Below, piece after piece: positions 23,581 through 36,000 of a DNA stretch of 64,000 nucleotides; position 1 is the stretch's first letter, and every line of letters begins with the position of its first letter. The notes beneath the pieces were generated by a model. The model saw only the letters and a program-made list of their open reading frames with translations. It made no database searches and was not told where the DNA came from. Position numbers and translations under genes: made by a program. Origin of the DNA: Lomentospora prolificans (lineage: Eukaryota; Ascomycota; Sordariomycetes; Microascales; Microascaceae); contig JARFXM010000007.1 of NCBI GenBank assembly GCA_029532625.1, positions 1,240,001 to 1,304,000 of the forward strand, in the 5' to 3' direction.

Positions 23581-25193
23581 CTCGTCAGTCTTGCGCGCGC
23601 AGAGCCAACCGAAGAGCCTGTAAAATCGAGGATGGTAAGAACGGCGATAGCGACTCGGCGTCTCGCAACAACCACGTCTTTCAGCGACAAAGCAAGAGTA
23701 TAAAAGAATAAAATCAATTTCAATTGATGAAACGAAGAATAGCCTCGACTTCGCCACCTGATAATCCCAATCCTACGTACTCCTACACAAGAGAAGGGAG
23801 AGTAAGTATACTGCTTCTTCCCCTCCTCCGGCTAAAAAAGTAAAAGCAGAGGCAAGGTCAGCTTATTATAACTTCATCCATCCCGCCTTGTGAAACCTGG
23901 ATCTCTTCCGGACTTTTTTTTCCCTGCGATTGGCCCAGCGTCAGAGTACCAAAAGCCTGTTCGTATTTCGCATTTGCAGACGTAAGGAGTGAGGAACATG
24001 GCAAGATTTACAACCGCTGCTTGGTCCCGCGCACTTGGTGTTTGACGTACAATGGAGCTAGGCAGCAGAATAAAATCGAAAAAGGACCACCAGCTGTATT
24101 AAGACGGGGACTTTTGGATCCTACGTACGGCGGACCAGCAAGTCCGTTGGCACAAGGGTCGCGGATGGTGCATTCAGTCCTTCTCTTCGCGTCAAATACA
24201 CCCCCGCATGACGTCGTCCAGTGAAGACTAAAAAGGATAAACTATCGAACTGTATTGGTTTGATGGCGAGATACCCGTCGAGAGCTCTCCCGCGAACCCG
24301 AATCCACGGCTTCAGTTGACCATTTACTTGCCCTTCAGCAATGGATAGCGGAGTTCGGCAAGATGGGATCGTTGGCGAGATTATCTCTCCGTCCGTCTCC
24401 TAGCATCCACCGCTGCCTCATACCGTAAGAGGCAGCTCAGAACATAATGGTCCCCGTCACAACCAAACGCTTCTCCGAAAGTGCAATGCAACAGTGCCTG
24501 TTTTTCTAAACAATCAGGCTGCGTACAGCTACTTTTCAAACTTCTATGCGGGCGGACATGGCGAATATCCACTAGGCTGCAGCAGTAAAACGTATCTCTT
24601 AGAAGTCGAACATCACCCCCCGAACGGGTCGACAAAGCAGAAGCAGTGCCTCGCGTCTCTATATCGCTCTTATATGTGCCTCTCTCTATCAAAACTGAAA
24701 GCCATTTGCTATGTACATTATTTCCAGCTCCCCTTTTCCGTGAACCCGTCCCTTTTAAGAGCGAGGTCGAAAAAAAAAAAGCAAAGAAAAGCAAAGAAAA
24801 AGAAAAGAAAGAAAGCAAATAAACCTTGCCATGCCTGAACATGCGTGATTGTAGGATTTTTATATCTTTAGACCGTCCTTTTCCCATGAGTGTAACAGTA
24901 TAATGCCGGAGAAATGAACTTTTTTGGTTTGAATATGAGCATTCAAAGACACAAGTGGGAGGAGATAACGAGAATAGGGCGCAAAAGGAAAGAGACAATT
25001 CAAAGAAAGGTAGCTGTGGATCCATGCAGCAATTATAGTTCAAATGTCGCGATGCAAGTTGGTTAACGCACGTTAACACACCTGTGTGCTTCCTCTCCTG
25101 TTGAGGGGGAGAGAAGGTATGGCTGCTGCTAATGTACTGGGTATCGTTTCGTTTCCATAATCAAAGGGTCCTCCTCGCATGAGCCCGCTCCTT
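23581..25193. other. Intergenic region with a purine-rich tract
   Basis: The minus-strand open frame at 24381-25079 is low-complexity (FFSFSLLFFAFFFS) because it crosses an A/G-rich tract at about 24770-24825. I see no family feature. The rest should be the promoter of the DUF4097-like gene and the 3' untranslated region of the carrier gene. Confidence 0.55.
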
Positions 25194-28017
25194 CTAGTCT
25201 AGGCCGAGAACGCGCTTCGACTTCTCATACACCATCCAAGTGATACTGAGAGCCGGCGCGACCTTGAGCAGGTTAGGAGTAATTCCCTTATATAGGCCGC
25301 GATAACCCTCCCGCTGCACAGTCTTGCGTGCGACGTCCACTATACCGGTGTACGTTTCCCTGTGCATAACGGTGCCTTGCGTCTGGAGACGAGTGCGCAG
25401 TACGTTGAGTGGATACACGATGCTAGCGCCAAAGGCTCCGGAACTAGCACCAATAACACCCGTGACGAGATTGCCCATAACCACATCGTCGGGGTGGGTG
25501 CCCGTCTTGCGTGCCTTGTACTTCTTGTAGCTGGTCTTGAGGAATTCAAATGTTCCCATGTCGATGGCGCTGTAGGGGAACATGCCCACAAGCCCCATAG
25601 TGACTCCACGGTAGGCTGCTCGGAAACCACCATCCGCGAACATCTTTCTGGCTGTCTGGATAACCAGCGCGTTGCCTTTGAGGCCATCTTTTGTCGTCTC
25701 ACATTGAAGTCTGTGTCAAGTTGCGGTTAGCTGCAAGATCATCATCCACGGACACGGCACTCGTGAAAGTAGAATCGGCTATGCTCTGTCACGATGGTAC
25801 CTACCGGAACTTGAGCGTGTCGAGCGGGTAAACGCAGAATCTGACCGAAATAGATTAGCAAACGAGTATTGGGTCAAATCATAGGAATCCCATACTGTGA
25901 AATCATTCCGGCGACACCGCCCGCGGCGAACTTCGAGTATGGCGAGATATTTCTTGGGTCGCTATGGCCCTCAAAAGACGCCATTGCACGCTTCGCAGCT
26001 TCATACGAGCCAAACTATAGTCGGTCAGGATATCGGACTAAGGTTGGCCATTTTGAAAGGCACACATACCTTGATAGCAGTTTCCGGCATAATCTTGATG
26101 ACGTTGAGTCCGTTTCCTGTGGTACCCATGATTAGTTCCGGCTGCCAACGCCGGCCGGGAGAGGTGCAATTTTAACTGTTTCCCTCAACTTACCGGCAAA
26201 GAAGGTTTTGGCTCCACCCGCGAGCCATAGATCCCTGACCGCGAGACGAAACGGAGTCGTCGCATGGCCAAGTGCTTTGAGGACATGTCCGCCCTTGAGA
26301 GCTCCGACCATGTCTTGGAACCCGTGTGAGGTGCTCGTGTTGACAAGTAGATAGACCTTAAGACGGTCAAGTGGCGCCGTGGCAGTCCGCGAGACACCGC
26401 CGGCAATGGCACCTGCAAGGAAGTAACCTGGATCGGGTACAAAATCTGTCAGTTTCCACAGGGATTTCTGCGGCGCGTTGTGAGCCACTGCAGCGTCCTC
26501 TCCAGCTGAACCCTGCGCAGTGGCGGAACTGTGAGCGAGGAGGGCGTCCTCGGCTGTTTCCTTCTCAAGATAAGCCCTCGAGCTATTGGTGCCATTGCCA
26601 TTGCCGCTTGGTGTCTCGGCCGTCCCCGCAGCACCTAATTTGCTAGAAGATTTTAAAAGTACATCGGGAGAAGCGGTAGTGGAGCGAGAAGAGGTAGATG
26701 AGGAAGAGACGGTGGAAGACGGGGATAGTGTGCTAGTAATGGTAGCCTGCTCTCCCTGACTGAGGGTGGATGCTTTTTGCTGGTCAAGGCTATTGTGAGC
26801 GGGCGACTGCACCTCCGGAGACTGGCTGGAGGAATCGGGTGATTGTGCAGCGGCCATGTTTTTCCGTTTCCTCCTCTCTGCTTCAGGTTGGAGAAGTCTG
26901 ATGATAGAGCCAAACAGAATGTACAAAAGGGAGCGGCTCGTACCTAGGCCCTCAAGGGTCTCGTCGCTAACAAGGGAGTCTCCTTCGGAAGTTAATGAGT
27001 AGAATGACAAGATTGCGTTTAGAGTTTCATCCGAATTGTAGGCTGGCATAAAAAGAAGGAAGTCGCTAGTTGACCGACACCCCGTTAGCAAAGCCCGGGA
27101 ATTGCTAGGAATTGATGGAATACGGATTCGCTGTTGTAGGGTGAATAGAGTGCAAAAGATTCAGAGGGGATGACGACGAGAAAAAGAAGAGGTAAAGAGG
27201 GTTCAGGTCGTGAGAGGGCACAAGGAGTGGAATTTGACTCAGTGGGCCAAAGGAAGGTACGATAAAGGTCATTCCACACAAGATGAGGTAGGAAACGGTG
27301 ACCTCTCAAGGGCACTTGGCGAAGCCTGGGGAGCCCCGGATCCCCAGAGTACTAGGACTGGAGCTAGATTCGGGGATATGCTGGATGTAGATGCTTACCG
27401 CCATTCTTCAAATGTGATATAGCCATCTTTATTCAAGTCGATATCACTGAAGAAGGTGTCTAACCGTCGCATTGGTACCGCAACGCCGGCGCGTCGACAG
27501 GCTTCATGCAACTCCTTCTTTTCGAGCTTCCCATCGTGGGCTGTGTTGACGGATCGGAAAATGTTAAGTAGTGGGCCCTCCGCCTGGTCCACGAACGTGT
27601 GGAATTCTATCTTCAGTGTTAGTAACCCAGTCTATGATGCCGAGTATACCGGAAAGGACAGGACACGCCTTCATATTGGATCTTGCCGTCTCCATTAGTA
27701 TCAACAGTCTCCATAATCTTTTGCAGCATACGATCCGCATTCGCCAGAGCTATACGTCCGTCACAAGCATGGTTAGCCATTACCTGCGCACAACTCGCCG
27801 CAAAAGCGACAACATGTGCGCTTCGTGGAGCTCAAACAATAGTCAACTTCTTACGATGATCGATCCTTCGCAATCCCTTTTGCAACGCCTTGAGGTCTAG
27901 GGCGGTGGCGTTGCTAGGGTTTAACCTCCTCCATAGCTCTTCTATGCGCCTATCGCGTTCGTTCTGGCTCTCGTGGAGCTCCTTCTGGAGCTCCGTTACC
28001 AACCCGTTCCGTTTCAT
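25194..28017 (-). CDS. Calcium-binding mitochondrial carrier (SAL1/SCaMC type, ATP-Mg/Pi)
   Basis: Eight exons (28017-27855, 27749-27669, 27606-27399, 27065-26194, 26116-26070, 26014-25896, 25840-25805, 25710-25194) give about 680 residues. The N-terminal part has EF-hands: the first is degenerate (NPSNATALD), while DTNGDGKIQYEE and DLNKDGYITFEE are canonical and NTAHDGKLEKKE is near-canonical. A Ser/Thr-rich linker of about 150 residues follows, then three carrier repeats with PLDRLKVYL, YPLDTLKFR and YPLNVLRTR. Family members sit in the inner membrane and exchange ATP-Mg for phosphate, with Ca2+ sensed from the intermembrane space. Oddities: the second intron must use a GC donor (GAAG|GCGTGT) to keep the EF-hand glutamate, the third intron is 333 bp, and 26878-26943 could be an extra in-frame intron of 66 bp. 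The gene is divergent from SSN8. Confidence 0.88.
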
Positions 28018-28933
28018 GTTGTCGTGCTTAGCGAGCGTACGCCACCACAGTCACCAGAGCTGTTCGATGGAGCTGAGGACTGAGGTGCCGGTTGAGGGGC
28101 TACAATCCTCATGGTCCGAGGTTCTGTTTTCGGTTAAGCTCTTGTACAAGATTTCGGCATTCTGGATTTTTCGTGGGTGGGCTTCGTCCGTTTTTCCGCT
28201 AGAGCTGGGTAGAGCTGAGGAACTAAGGCGCGCGCGAGAGTCGGGGCTTTTCTATGCAGGGCGTTACACGTCCGAATGCATGCGTCTATTCGACAATGGC
28301 TCTCGCTTCTGAATCGGATCGCGGAGATGTAAATAGCCTCGGTGGCAGTGTTGGTAGTTTACCATGATGGTTATGAAGTAATGCCGACGAAAGTTCCACC
28401 ATAAGAGCCGCTCGTTCTTTGGGCCATGGCAACCAGCGAATGGGGCCTGCCAAAACGGGAACGGAAAATCGAAGACAGACGAGCACCACCCACTGGCGAA
28501 TCAGAAACGCCAACGTGCCCCGCCTATAGCCGTAACATCCAATCAGAACGACGAGATAGTGACTTCAGTCAAGGGATACAGGTTTTCCCACTTTCTTGGC
28601 CTCAGAGTTGCAACAGGCCAACCCAATCCCGGTCAGTGCGCAGGGAATGCCAGGCCCGACGTTGCCCTCTTCTCCCTGGTGCTCATCAGCCACTCAGCCA
28701 CACCTGTTCCAAAGCTTCTCGCCACATCGGATACCAACCGCCTCTCTTCTCCGATCTGGGATAGCCTCGACAGCCTCGACAGCCTCGACAGCCCGCCGAT
28801 ACGCAACCGAACCGGCAGCCTGAACCAATCTCTTCCATATCGATAGCCCGAAGTCTCGCCAGTTCCTCGCAGTGGGAAGCGAGCTTCGCGCCGTCAGCGA
28901 CCTTCGCTCGGCCCCGTCGTCCCCGCCTGCATC
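28018..28933. other. Divergent promoter region, SAL1-like / SSN8
   Basis: This 0.9-kb region contains the leaders of both genes. The only structure I can support is the 9-bp tandem repeat listed separately, 145-170 bp before the SSN8 start. Confidence 0.55.
28763..28793 (+). repeat. 9-bp tandem repeat (AGCCTCGAC x3) in the SSN8 leader
   Basis: Three perfect copies of AGCCTCGAC at 28763-28789 are followed by a partial AGCC. The tract lies upstream of the SSN8 ATG at 28934, probably in the 5' untranslated region or promoter. It looks like an ordinary minisatellite. Confidence 0.8.
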
Positions 28934-30006
28934 ATGTCGGCGAACTACTGGGTGTCTACCCACCACAACCACTGGGTATTTCCTAAAGATCAGTTGGCGT
29001 CTATGCGCCAGAAGCTCGAGAAGGAAAATTCGGACCTTGTCCAGACCTTTTCATTGCCCGAAACCCGGCATCTCTACATATATTTTAACCAACGTGAGCA
29101 GATCCCGTACCCGGATATCTCCCTTCCACGAGCCTCGTAGCACAATCGCATCTGCTAACCCGTCCTTCCTTCCCTCCAGAAATTAGTCGCCTTAGCAAAC
29201 GCCTCAAGATACGACAGCAGGCCATAGCAACGGCCCAGGTCTACATCAAGCGCTTCTACATCCGCGTCGAGATCCGCCGAACGAACCCCTACCTCGTCAT
29301 CGCCACTGCCGTCTACCTCGCCTGCAAGATCGAGGAATGTCCGCAGCATATCCGCCTAATCGTCAGTGAGGCCCGTTCCCTCTGGCAGGACTTCATATCC
29401 CTCGACACTTCCAAGCTTGGCGAATGCGAGTTCTTCCTCATCTCCGAGATGAGCTCGCAGCTTATTGTCCACCAACCCTATCGCACCTTGACGTCGTTGC
29501 AGACGGACCTGCGCATCTCGAATGAGGACTTTGCGCTCGCTTGGAGTATTATCAATGACCATTACATGACCGATCTGCCACTTTTGTACGCGCCACATAC
29601 CATTGCCCTGACGGCGATACTGCTCGCACTCGTGCTAAGGCCCAATCCACCTTCTTCGGGTGGCCAAGTGCCCGGCGGCATTAGTAGCCCACAGACCCCT
29701 GGTTCCCTCCCTAACGCCGCCGCCGCAGTTGGTGCTGCGGCGGCGGCGCTCGCGCAGGCACAGAACCGCAGCTTGACGCCAGGCGGCACCCCAACACCCT
29801 CCGATAAAGAGAAACCTATGGAGGCCAAAGTCGGACGGGTTCAGAGGTTCGTGGTGTGGCTAGCAGACAGTGACGTGGATATAGCAGCCATGGTAGACTG
29901 CACGCAGGAGATTATCTCGTTCTACAATGCACAGGAGCAATACAACGATAAACTCACTCGCGAGCAGATCAGTCGCTTTGTCAAGGCCAGAGGGCTAGAC
30001 AAGTGA
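28934..30006 (+). CDS. SSN8: Cyclin C, RNA polymerase II mediator kinase-module subunit SSN8
   Basis: Two exons (28934-29093, 29180-30006) encode 328 residues; the 86-bp intron has GTGAGC and CCAG ends. The start MSANYWVSTHHNHWVF is the hallmark of the SSN8/cyclin C N-terminus. A cyclin box follows (RLKIRQQAIATAQVYIKRFY, then NPYLVIATAVYLACKIEECP) and a second cyclin fold (LIVHQPYRTLTSLQ ... DFALAWSIINDHY). An Ala/Pro-rich insert lies near residues 225-265, and the C-terminal helix with FVVWLADSDVDIAAMVDCTQ closes the fold. The protein pairs with the SSN3/CDK8 kinase to control Mediator-dependent transcription and, in yeast, stress responses. No cell-cycle destruction motif is obvious. Confidence 0.95.
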
Positions 30007-33000
30007 ACACCAGAGGGGACTGTTCTGGCGAGAGTCTAGTCGAGGATTGATTTTTATTTCGCATCATTACATAGAGCGTTGGCGTTCAACTGCGGTGTAT
30101 AAAGCGCTATGGCGATCTACTCATCTGGGAAAGGAGAGAAGGCGTTGTCACACACAACACATATCTGGTTACGGATTGGCATTGGATCATGGCGTTCAGG
30201 ACACATGTATTACGAGAGCACTGAGCGCATTTACACAAAGTAAACATCAGAGCAGTATAGAGAATGATTTTACGGAGATATCATTACATTGAGAGATGTA
30301 CAATCAAGCTTGAACTTCGTTTGCCGGGAGCGAGGCGCGAATAATAACCCGAGACGCTTCCCAACCCCGGCGGTCTTGGATTCTCTACCGCGTGCCCGAA
30401 CACCACCTCGGCCCGCAGAGTAACGAAGTGGCAGATCTTGTATTCGGTCAATTGCGCCAGTGTCCGAACCAAGGCGCAAAAAGAGCCGTAGCCAGATAAT
30501 CAGAGGTGTTCACTCGAGTTCGCCACCCTGTGAGGACCGCCTCTGAGTGTACCTCAGACACCCTCGGGAAGAGACATGGTGTTTACTGAGCCCAGTATTT
30601 GGTCTACGCTCGGTCTCCTAGCGCCATCTTGTTTTGTTTACTCCGCGAAGGGCCCTGCCACCCCAGTCTACAACATCTGAACACGTTGTCTCAGCGCCTC
30701 TCGACATGACATCGTCCACGGCGCGGCGAGGTACCCGAGGCGAGTACTTCGTGTGGTGTTAGGCAAGACAGTCTTGCCGCTTTCTTCATCTCCCTAACTA
30801 CCGTTATTTTCAACGAGACCATGTCCGAAGAATACATCAATGAGGGAAGCGGAGGAAGGCGTGGTGACTCAGAAGATGTCACGAGCACCGATCGCTAGGC
30901 TGCGGTTGGTTCAGCCTTAGTATTGGGTGTCTCGGATCCATGTAGCCTTGGGAAATGAAATAAAGCGCAGGCAGACAGATAGAGAAACAAGTCACTAGTT
31001 TGGATTCATGGACAGCGTGCTGTCCAAGAATTTCGAAAAGCCAGAGCGGAACCTCGGGATAACATAGAAATCCCCAAGCGACGTTTGTCATGTCGAAGGC
31101 TGCTCTAGAGACAGAGAAGCGACAGTGTCTCGTCATCACCAATTGACCTTTCCTCGCTGAACACCAACAACACGGATGACATCAGAGCCGAACATTACTT
31201 AGAGCCTACCCTACAGAGAGAATATAAATGTGCAACATTGGATTCACAGAATGACCACTTTTGTGCAGGATGGTAGCGCGGCAATAGGGCTGCGTCGGAG
31301 AGTATTCATTTCCCCCCGCTTTCCCAGGTCCGAGGAAAAGGCCGCAGAGGCAAATCCGAGAGATGAAAAAGCAATCCGGGGCGAAAGAATCATCAGCAGA
31401 CGCAAAATACCCATTAGGAAAGAGACCATAACTAGAAGAGGCAAGACGGAAGGCCCGAGTCGCCGGATAGGGCGAACACGGAAGCAAGCAAGATGTTTTC
31501 TGCGGGTGCGGCAAGAGGCCTAAGGTGCATTTCACATCCTGCGGCTCCTTGGGTGCCCCTCCTCCATCCCCTTTGTTTGGCGACGGGCGACGCCGGACGG
31601 GAGTCAGGTCGGGGCAAGGAACCTGGAGAGGATTAGTTAATCTGGTTCCACCCGATCAGGTCGCGGAGGTTTCCGCCACGAAGTCGATGGAAGGAGCGAG
31701 GGACAACCATCAAAGTGAGATCAAGTTCCAAGGTACCACCACCAGTTGAGATCGTGAGAGTGGGACAGTATGTCGAAAGATATCCGTACGATGCGCTAGC
31801 TCCGGATGGGTCCATCTCGTCCATGCGAGGAAGAAGAAAAAAGTGACAAAAAGTGACAAGGATCCAGGCCCGCATTGGTGGAATAAGCAAGTCACTCCCA
31901 CAGTGCCCCAACCTGTTGCCTCTTTTGCCTCCTGCTCAAATCTTTCGCTTCTTTCGTCATAGGTGACCTGTGCTCTCCCTCTTCAGCTTCGTGCCCTCTT
32001 CAGCCTTCCCGCTCTGGCGCCACTTCAAGTGTCCTCGTGCCTGGCGGGTGGCTAGGACCCCGCGCGCGAGGGCCGATCTCTTCCCATTGCCCTCAAAACA
32101 TCGTCGCGGTGACTCTTTTAGCTTCACCCGCTGCCTCCTTGGCCAGCCATTGACTCACCAAGGCGCGTCTACATCGCATGCCTTTGCCCCTTGCCTCGAC
32201 TGGCGTGGGCTATGGCCAAAAAATAAAATCCCACCTGGTGAGACGAGCTCTATCGAGCGGGAAGTTTAACATGTGGCGTGGGTTCTCACAGTGCACCGGG
32301 ATACTGTACGAACTGGATAAGCTCCGCTCGGAATTAGGATCCCAGCTCCCTGCGCTCGAAGGAGAATATCGAAAAACGAGGATAAGATCAAAAGCAGTAC
32401 GCTTCCATCCCAACACGGACACATCAAGGACTCATGGTCCGACGTAGGATTTTCCTCAAATCTCAAGCCGACACTGTAGTCTAACTTAGTGCCGTCACAG
32501 AACAGCAAACCCCCCAGTATACAGTTAGCGCTGCACTGCTACGAAGTAATACCGACGTCCCGTAATGATGGGTCCCCATTTTTCTTCTGACAAGTTTTCA
32601 CTCTCGGTCACCTAATCGTGCACCACATCATTGGATACATCCTCCCAACCTCTGCAGCAAACCACCCCACTCTCTGGCAAATTATCCAGCTAATAGCGCG
32701 TGCTGCAGTGCTAGTGGGCGCTGAACAGTGCTGGGGTAAGGCAGTTGGAAACGGAGCTGGGAAGGGGAGAAAAGTTTTATTCCTGGCAGAAGGGTTGCAT
32801 CCTCTTATGCGGTGTGAGCACCGCTCATAAGAATTGCCCACTTTCTGATTTTATTCCAAGCTGCACAAAGAGCGGTGTGGTGGGCAGTGCTGCCCAAGAA
32901 GGAACGATTCCACCCCGTTCCCGCCCATGTCGAGGAGGTTCCGACAGAGATAGGGACAAGTGATCGGTGCGAAGGCACCCAAAAAATGTCGTAGTCCACA

Positions 33001-36000
33001 AGAGTGCTGCATGAGGACTACAGCAGGAGAAGGAAGACACGGCAGGGTTGTACGACAGGAAAATCCACTTGGATTAGAAACCCTCTTACATGGGAGAGTA
33101 AGAACGCAATTGGCGCGTCGCGTAAGGACGCCTCATCGATTACCACATTCTAGACAGGATCACCAGTCGGGTCGAAAATGGATGTGAATGGGACTTCATG
33201 GGAAGGAGGGAGGATTCTGCCGCAGGGTTCAATGCTGGCCAATCCTCCCCACGATCTCAGGAGCAATGCAATGAACGGGAGATATGAATGAGATGAGGGG
33301 TACGAAGGTAGAGTGCGAACGGGTTCTTAGAGTTGCCCCTCCTTTGGGACCTGCTAAGAGTCCGTCTCGTTTGGCTGACCCATGCCACCCCTAGCCTCCT
33401 GATGATGTCGGAAGGCTGGGGCTGGGCCTGTTACCCTTTCAGAGTGCTGGCTGTGCTCAATTTTGTGCCATGATAGGTTGAAAAGTAAACCTCGTCGGGA
33501 TTTTCTGGCTGAAAACCTGTGCGAACCTGCAAAGTGGAAGAGATACCCCAGGACCGAAGCTGCAGAATTCCTAGGCACTGTTGGCTTCGGCTGTGGGGAA
33601 CTCAAATCTGTCAAGCCGCTGGCTAGATGCTACTTGCCAGAAACGCAAATGGCCAATTCAGCCAACCACCCTGAGGGTCCATGACGCTGTCAGTGAGGGT
33701 GGAAGAGCCCATCGCAGCCCAACCGCCGATTCCGCATCGCCTCCTTGGCTGGCAAAACTGCAAGTGCAGAGCGGCTAGTTTAAACTTGCTTCCCATATGT
33801 TGCGGATAGCAAGAGTCATATGCGAACCATTTCAACCCTCTTTGCCTAAAATCCCCACCCAGGCCTTGGTATCTGGCTTAGTTGGCCCAGATCTGGACGA
33901 AACACCTGTCGGGATGGCGCAAGGAAGAACGAATAGTAGACGACTTTGGAGGTTCCGTTGTCGTGGTTTGAAATAGATGAGATCCATCGCGTGGCGCATA
34001 AACCTCCTTAGAAACTCGGAATACCACACGCGGGTCGAGTCATACTGCTTAACGTTTGGGTTTATTGGTCTTTGGGTCATCCACCATCCACATTAAACTT
34101 TCCTCCCCAGCCAAGAGGGCGCAGCGGGGAGGAGTAGCACGAAATAGTATTCGACGGAGGAATTCCACGTGGAAAGAAGGGATCGCTCAGTGTTTGAGAT
34201 CTCCATTCCCTCAAGCCGCTGCCGGTGTACGACCGAGGGTGATGGTTCTTGGAGGCGATAAATCTCCAAACCACCAAGGGACAGATCAAGAGATGACCGG
34301 CCTCCCCGCACCGTAGCCTGTCGCAGACCCTTTAAACTTCCTATTTTTGGTCACTACTACATACCATTGCCGATCGAGCCTTGGGCGGTTTTGGTCGGAG
34401 AATGGCCTGATAATCTAAATACTATCCTGGGCCACCCAGGAGCTAGCTGCTGTGCACCCGTCTTCATCAAGTTTCAGAGGGTTGTAACCACACATAACTT
34501 TGATGATAAAAGACGAAACGGAGAGCGTGCAATTCTGCATCTGTCGTGCTTACGGAGGGCAGGAGCTTGGAACCGGAAAGCTGGAGGGGAACGGTCGGCG
34601 CACCCGCCATCCGCCACTATCAAACGTCGCTACCTGGTTGACGTCGACGATGATGGAGCGGAGATCTAGGTTATCAAGAGCATGCTACACCAGGGCCTTG
34701 CCATCTGAGTCCCGCATAGTGCAGGACTTGTAGCGTTAATCCATAAGACAGGGGCCCCTTGGACTGTAGGTTTTTGGTCGCACTTCTCGACCGGAAAATC
34801 CACGTCTGTTAGACCAGGAGGGGCAATCATCCAGGCGCCAATCATGCTCCTCACGTACACCTTTCCCTCTCCGAAGGCGCAAGAAAAAGGGGGACCAGCA
34901 AGCTCAGGCGGCTGGTATTATCCAGAGCCGCGGTAGCGCTGCACTGCGGTGGAAATCGTATGTAGAGGAGAGATATGGCTTCATAAAATGAAGAACAGTT
35001 CCAGGAGTGGTCACAAAATGCGTCACCAGGGATGCAGTTCGACCACCCGCGATCGATTCATTCCAGAGGAGTAGGGAAATGCACATCTCGTCATTGCATC
35101 GGTTATCGAGAGGGTGCAAGTGCCACTCTGCAGAGCCCTTGAAGTACTTTGCCTACCCGGAGAGGAGGTCGAAAATGGGCCGACCTTGGAACCACATAAA
35201 AGGTTCGAGGTACAAAATGCAGCTAGAACAGAGGGTTGAGAGAAGAGGAAAGGGACGACAGGAAGGGGAGTCACCAGCACCAATCCTCTTCGACCCATCC
35301 TCACCAAAAGGTATCTTGCACCATTCACCACCTGAAAGTACATTGGGATGTTGGCTCTTGGAGTCGGAGGGTATCCTCGACACTGTCTACGGAGGACGCT
35401 CGCCTCTCGTCCTCCCGTACTCCCGTACTCCGTGTCGAGGACGTTGGACAGTGTTCACAGTGCGGTCTATCCGGGGCCAAATGGACAAGGGCGTGGGCGC
35501 AAGAGGCGAGGTACCTCAGTGCATTACAGTGTGAAAGCCGGGCGTGCTCACGCGACGACTTCTCCAACCGCCTTGTTTCCGATCCCACCCTCATCGCTTA
35601 CCTGGGGTGGCTGCACCACGCCCTGCACCGCGCCACAGTGCGAGCCCCAAGGTGGTTGGGATCGACAACTTGCTTTCTCTTGGACATGTTAGGGTTGAGC
35701 GCCTTACTTCGTAGAGTCTCCTCGGAAGCTGGACGAAGAGGCTCGAGTCTTGCCTGCTCTCTCGTCTACTTTGGAATGGCCTGATTAGTAATGGGCAGTT
35801 CGGACGCGACGGGTGTGTTACCAGAAAGAGAAAGTGAGCCTCTCAACGAAGAGGGAATTTAGCCGTGATTTTTAAAGTTGAGCTCAAGAAGCATCATAAA
35901 CTTTCTACGTAATACAGCGTCTTCTGTGTTGAGGAAGGAGCGGGTTAGACTCACAACCTTTTTGCGGAGGCTGACCCCCACAAACTCGATGTCTGGAGGA

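Noticed and set aside
24381..25079. 232-codon minus-strand open frame in the intergenic region
   Set aside because: It crosses an A/G-rich tract that yields Phe/Ser/Leu runs, and has no domain or splice pattern.
35236..35784. 182-codon plus-strand open frame in the gene-free stretch
   Set aside because: It overlaps other frames of similar length on the same strand, has a random-looking composition and no recognised motif.
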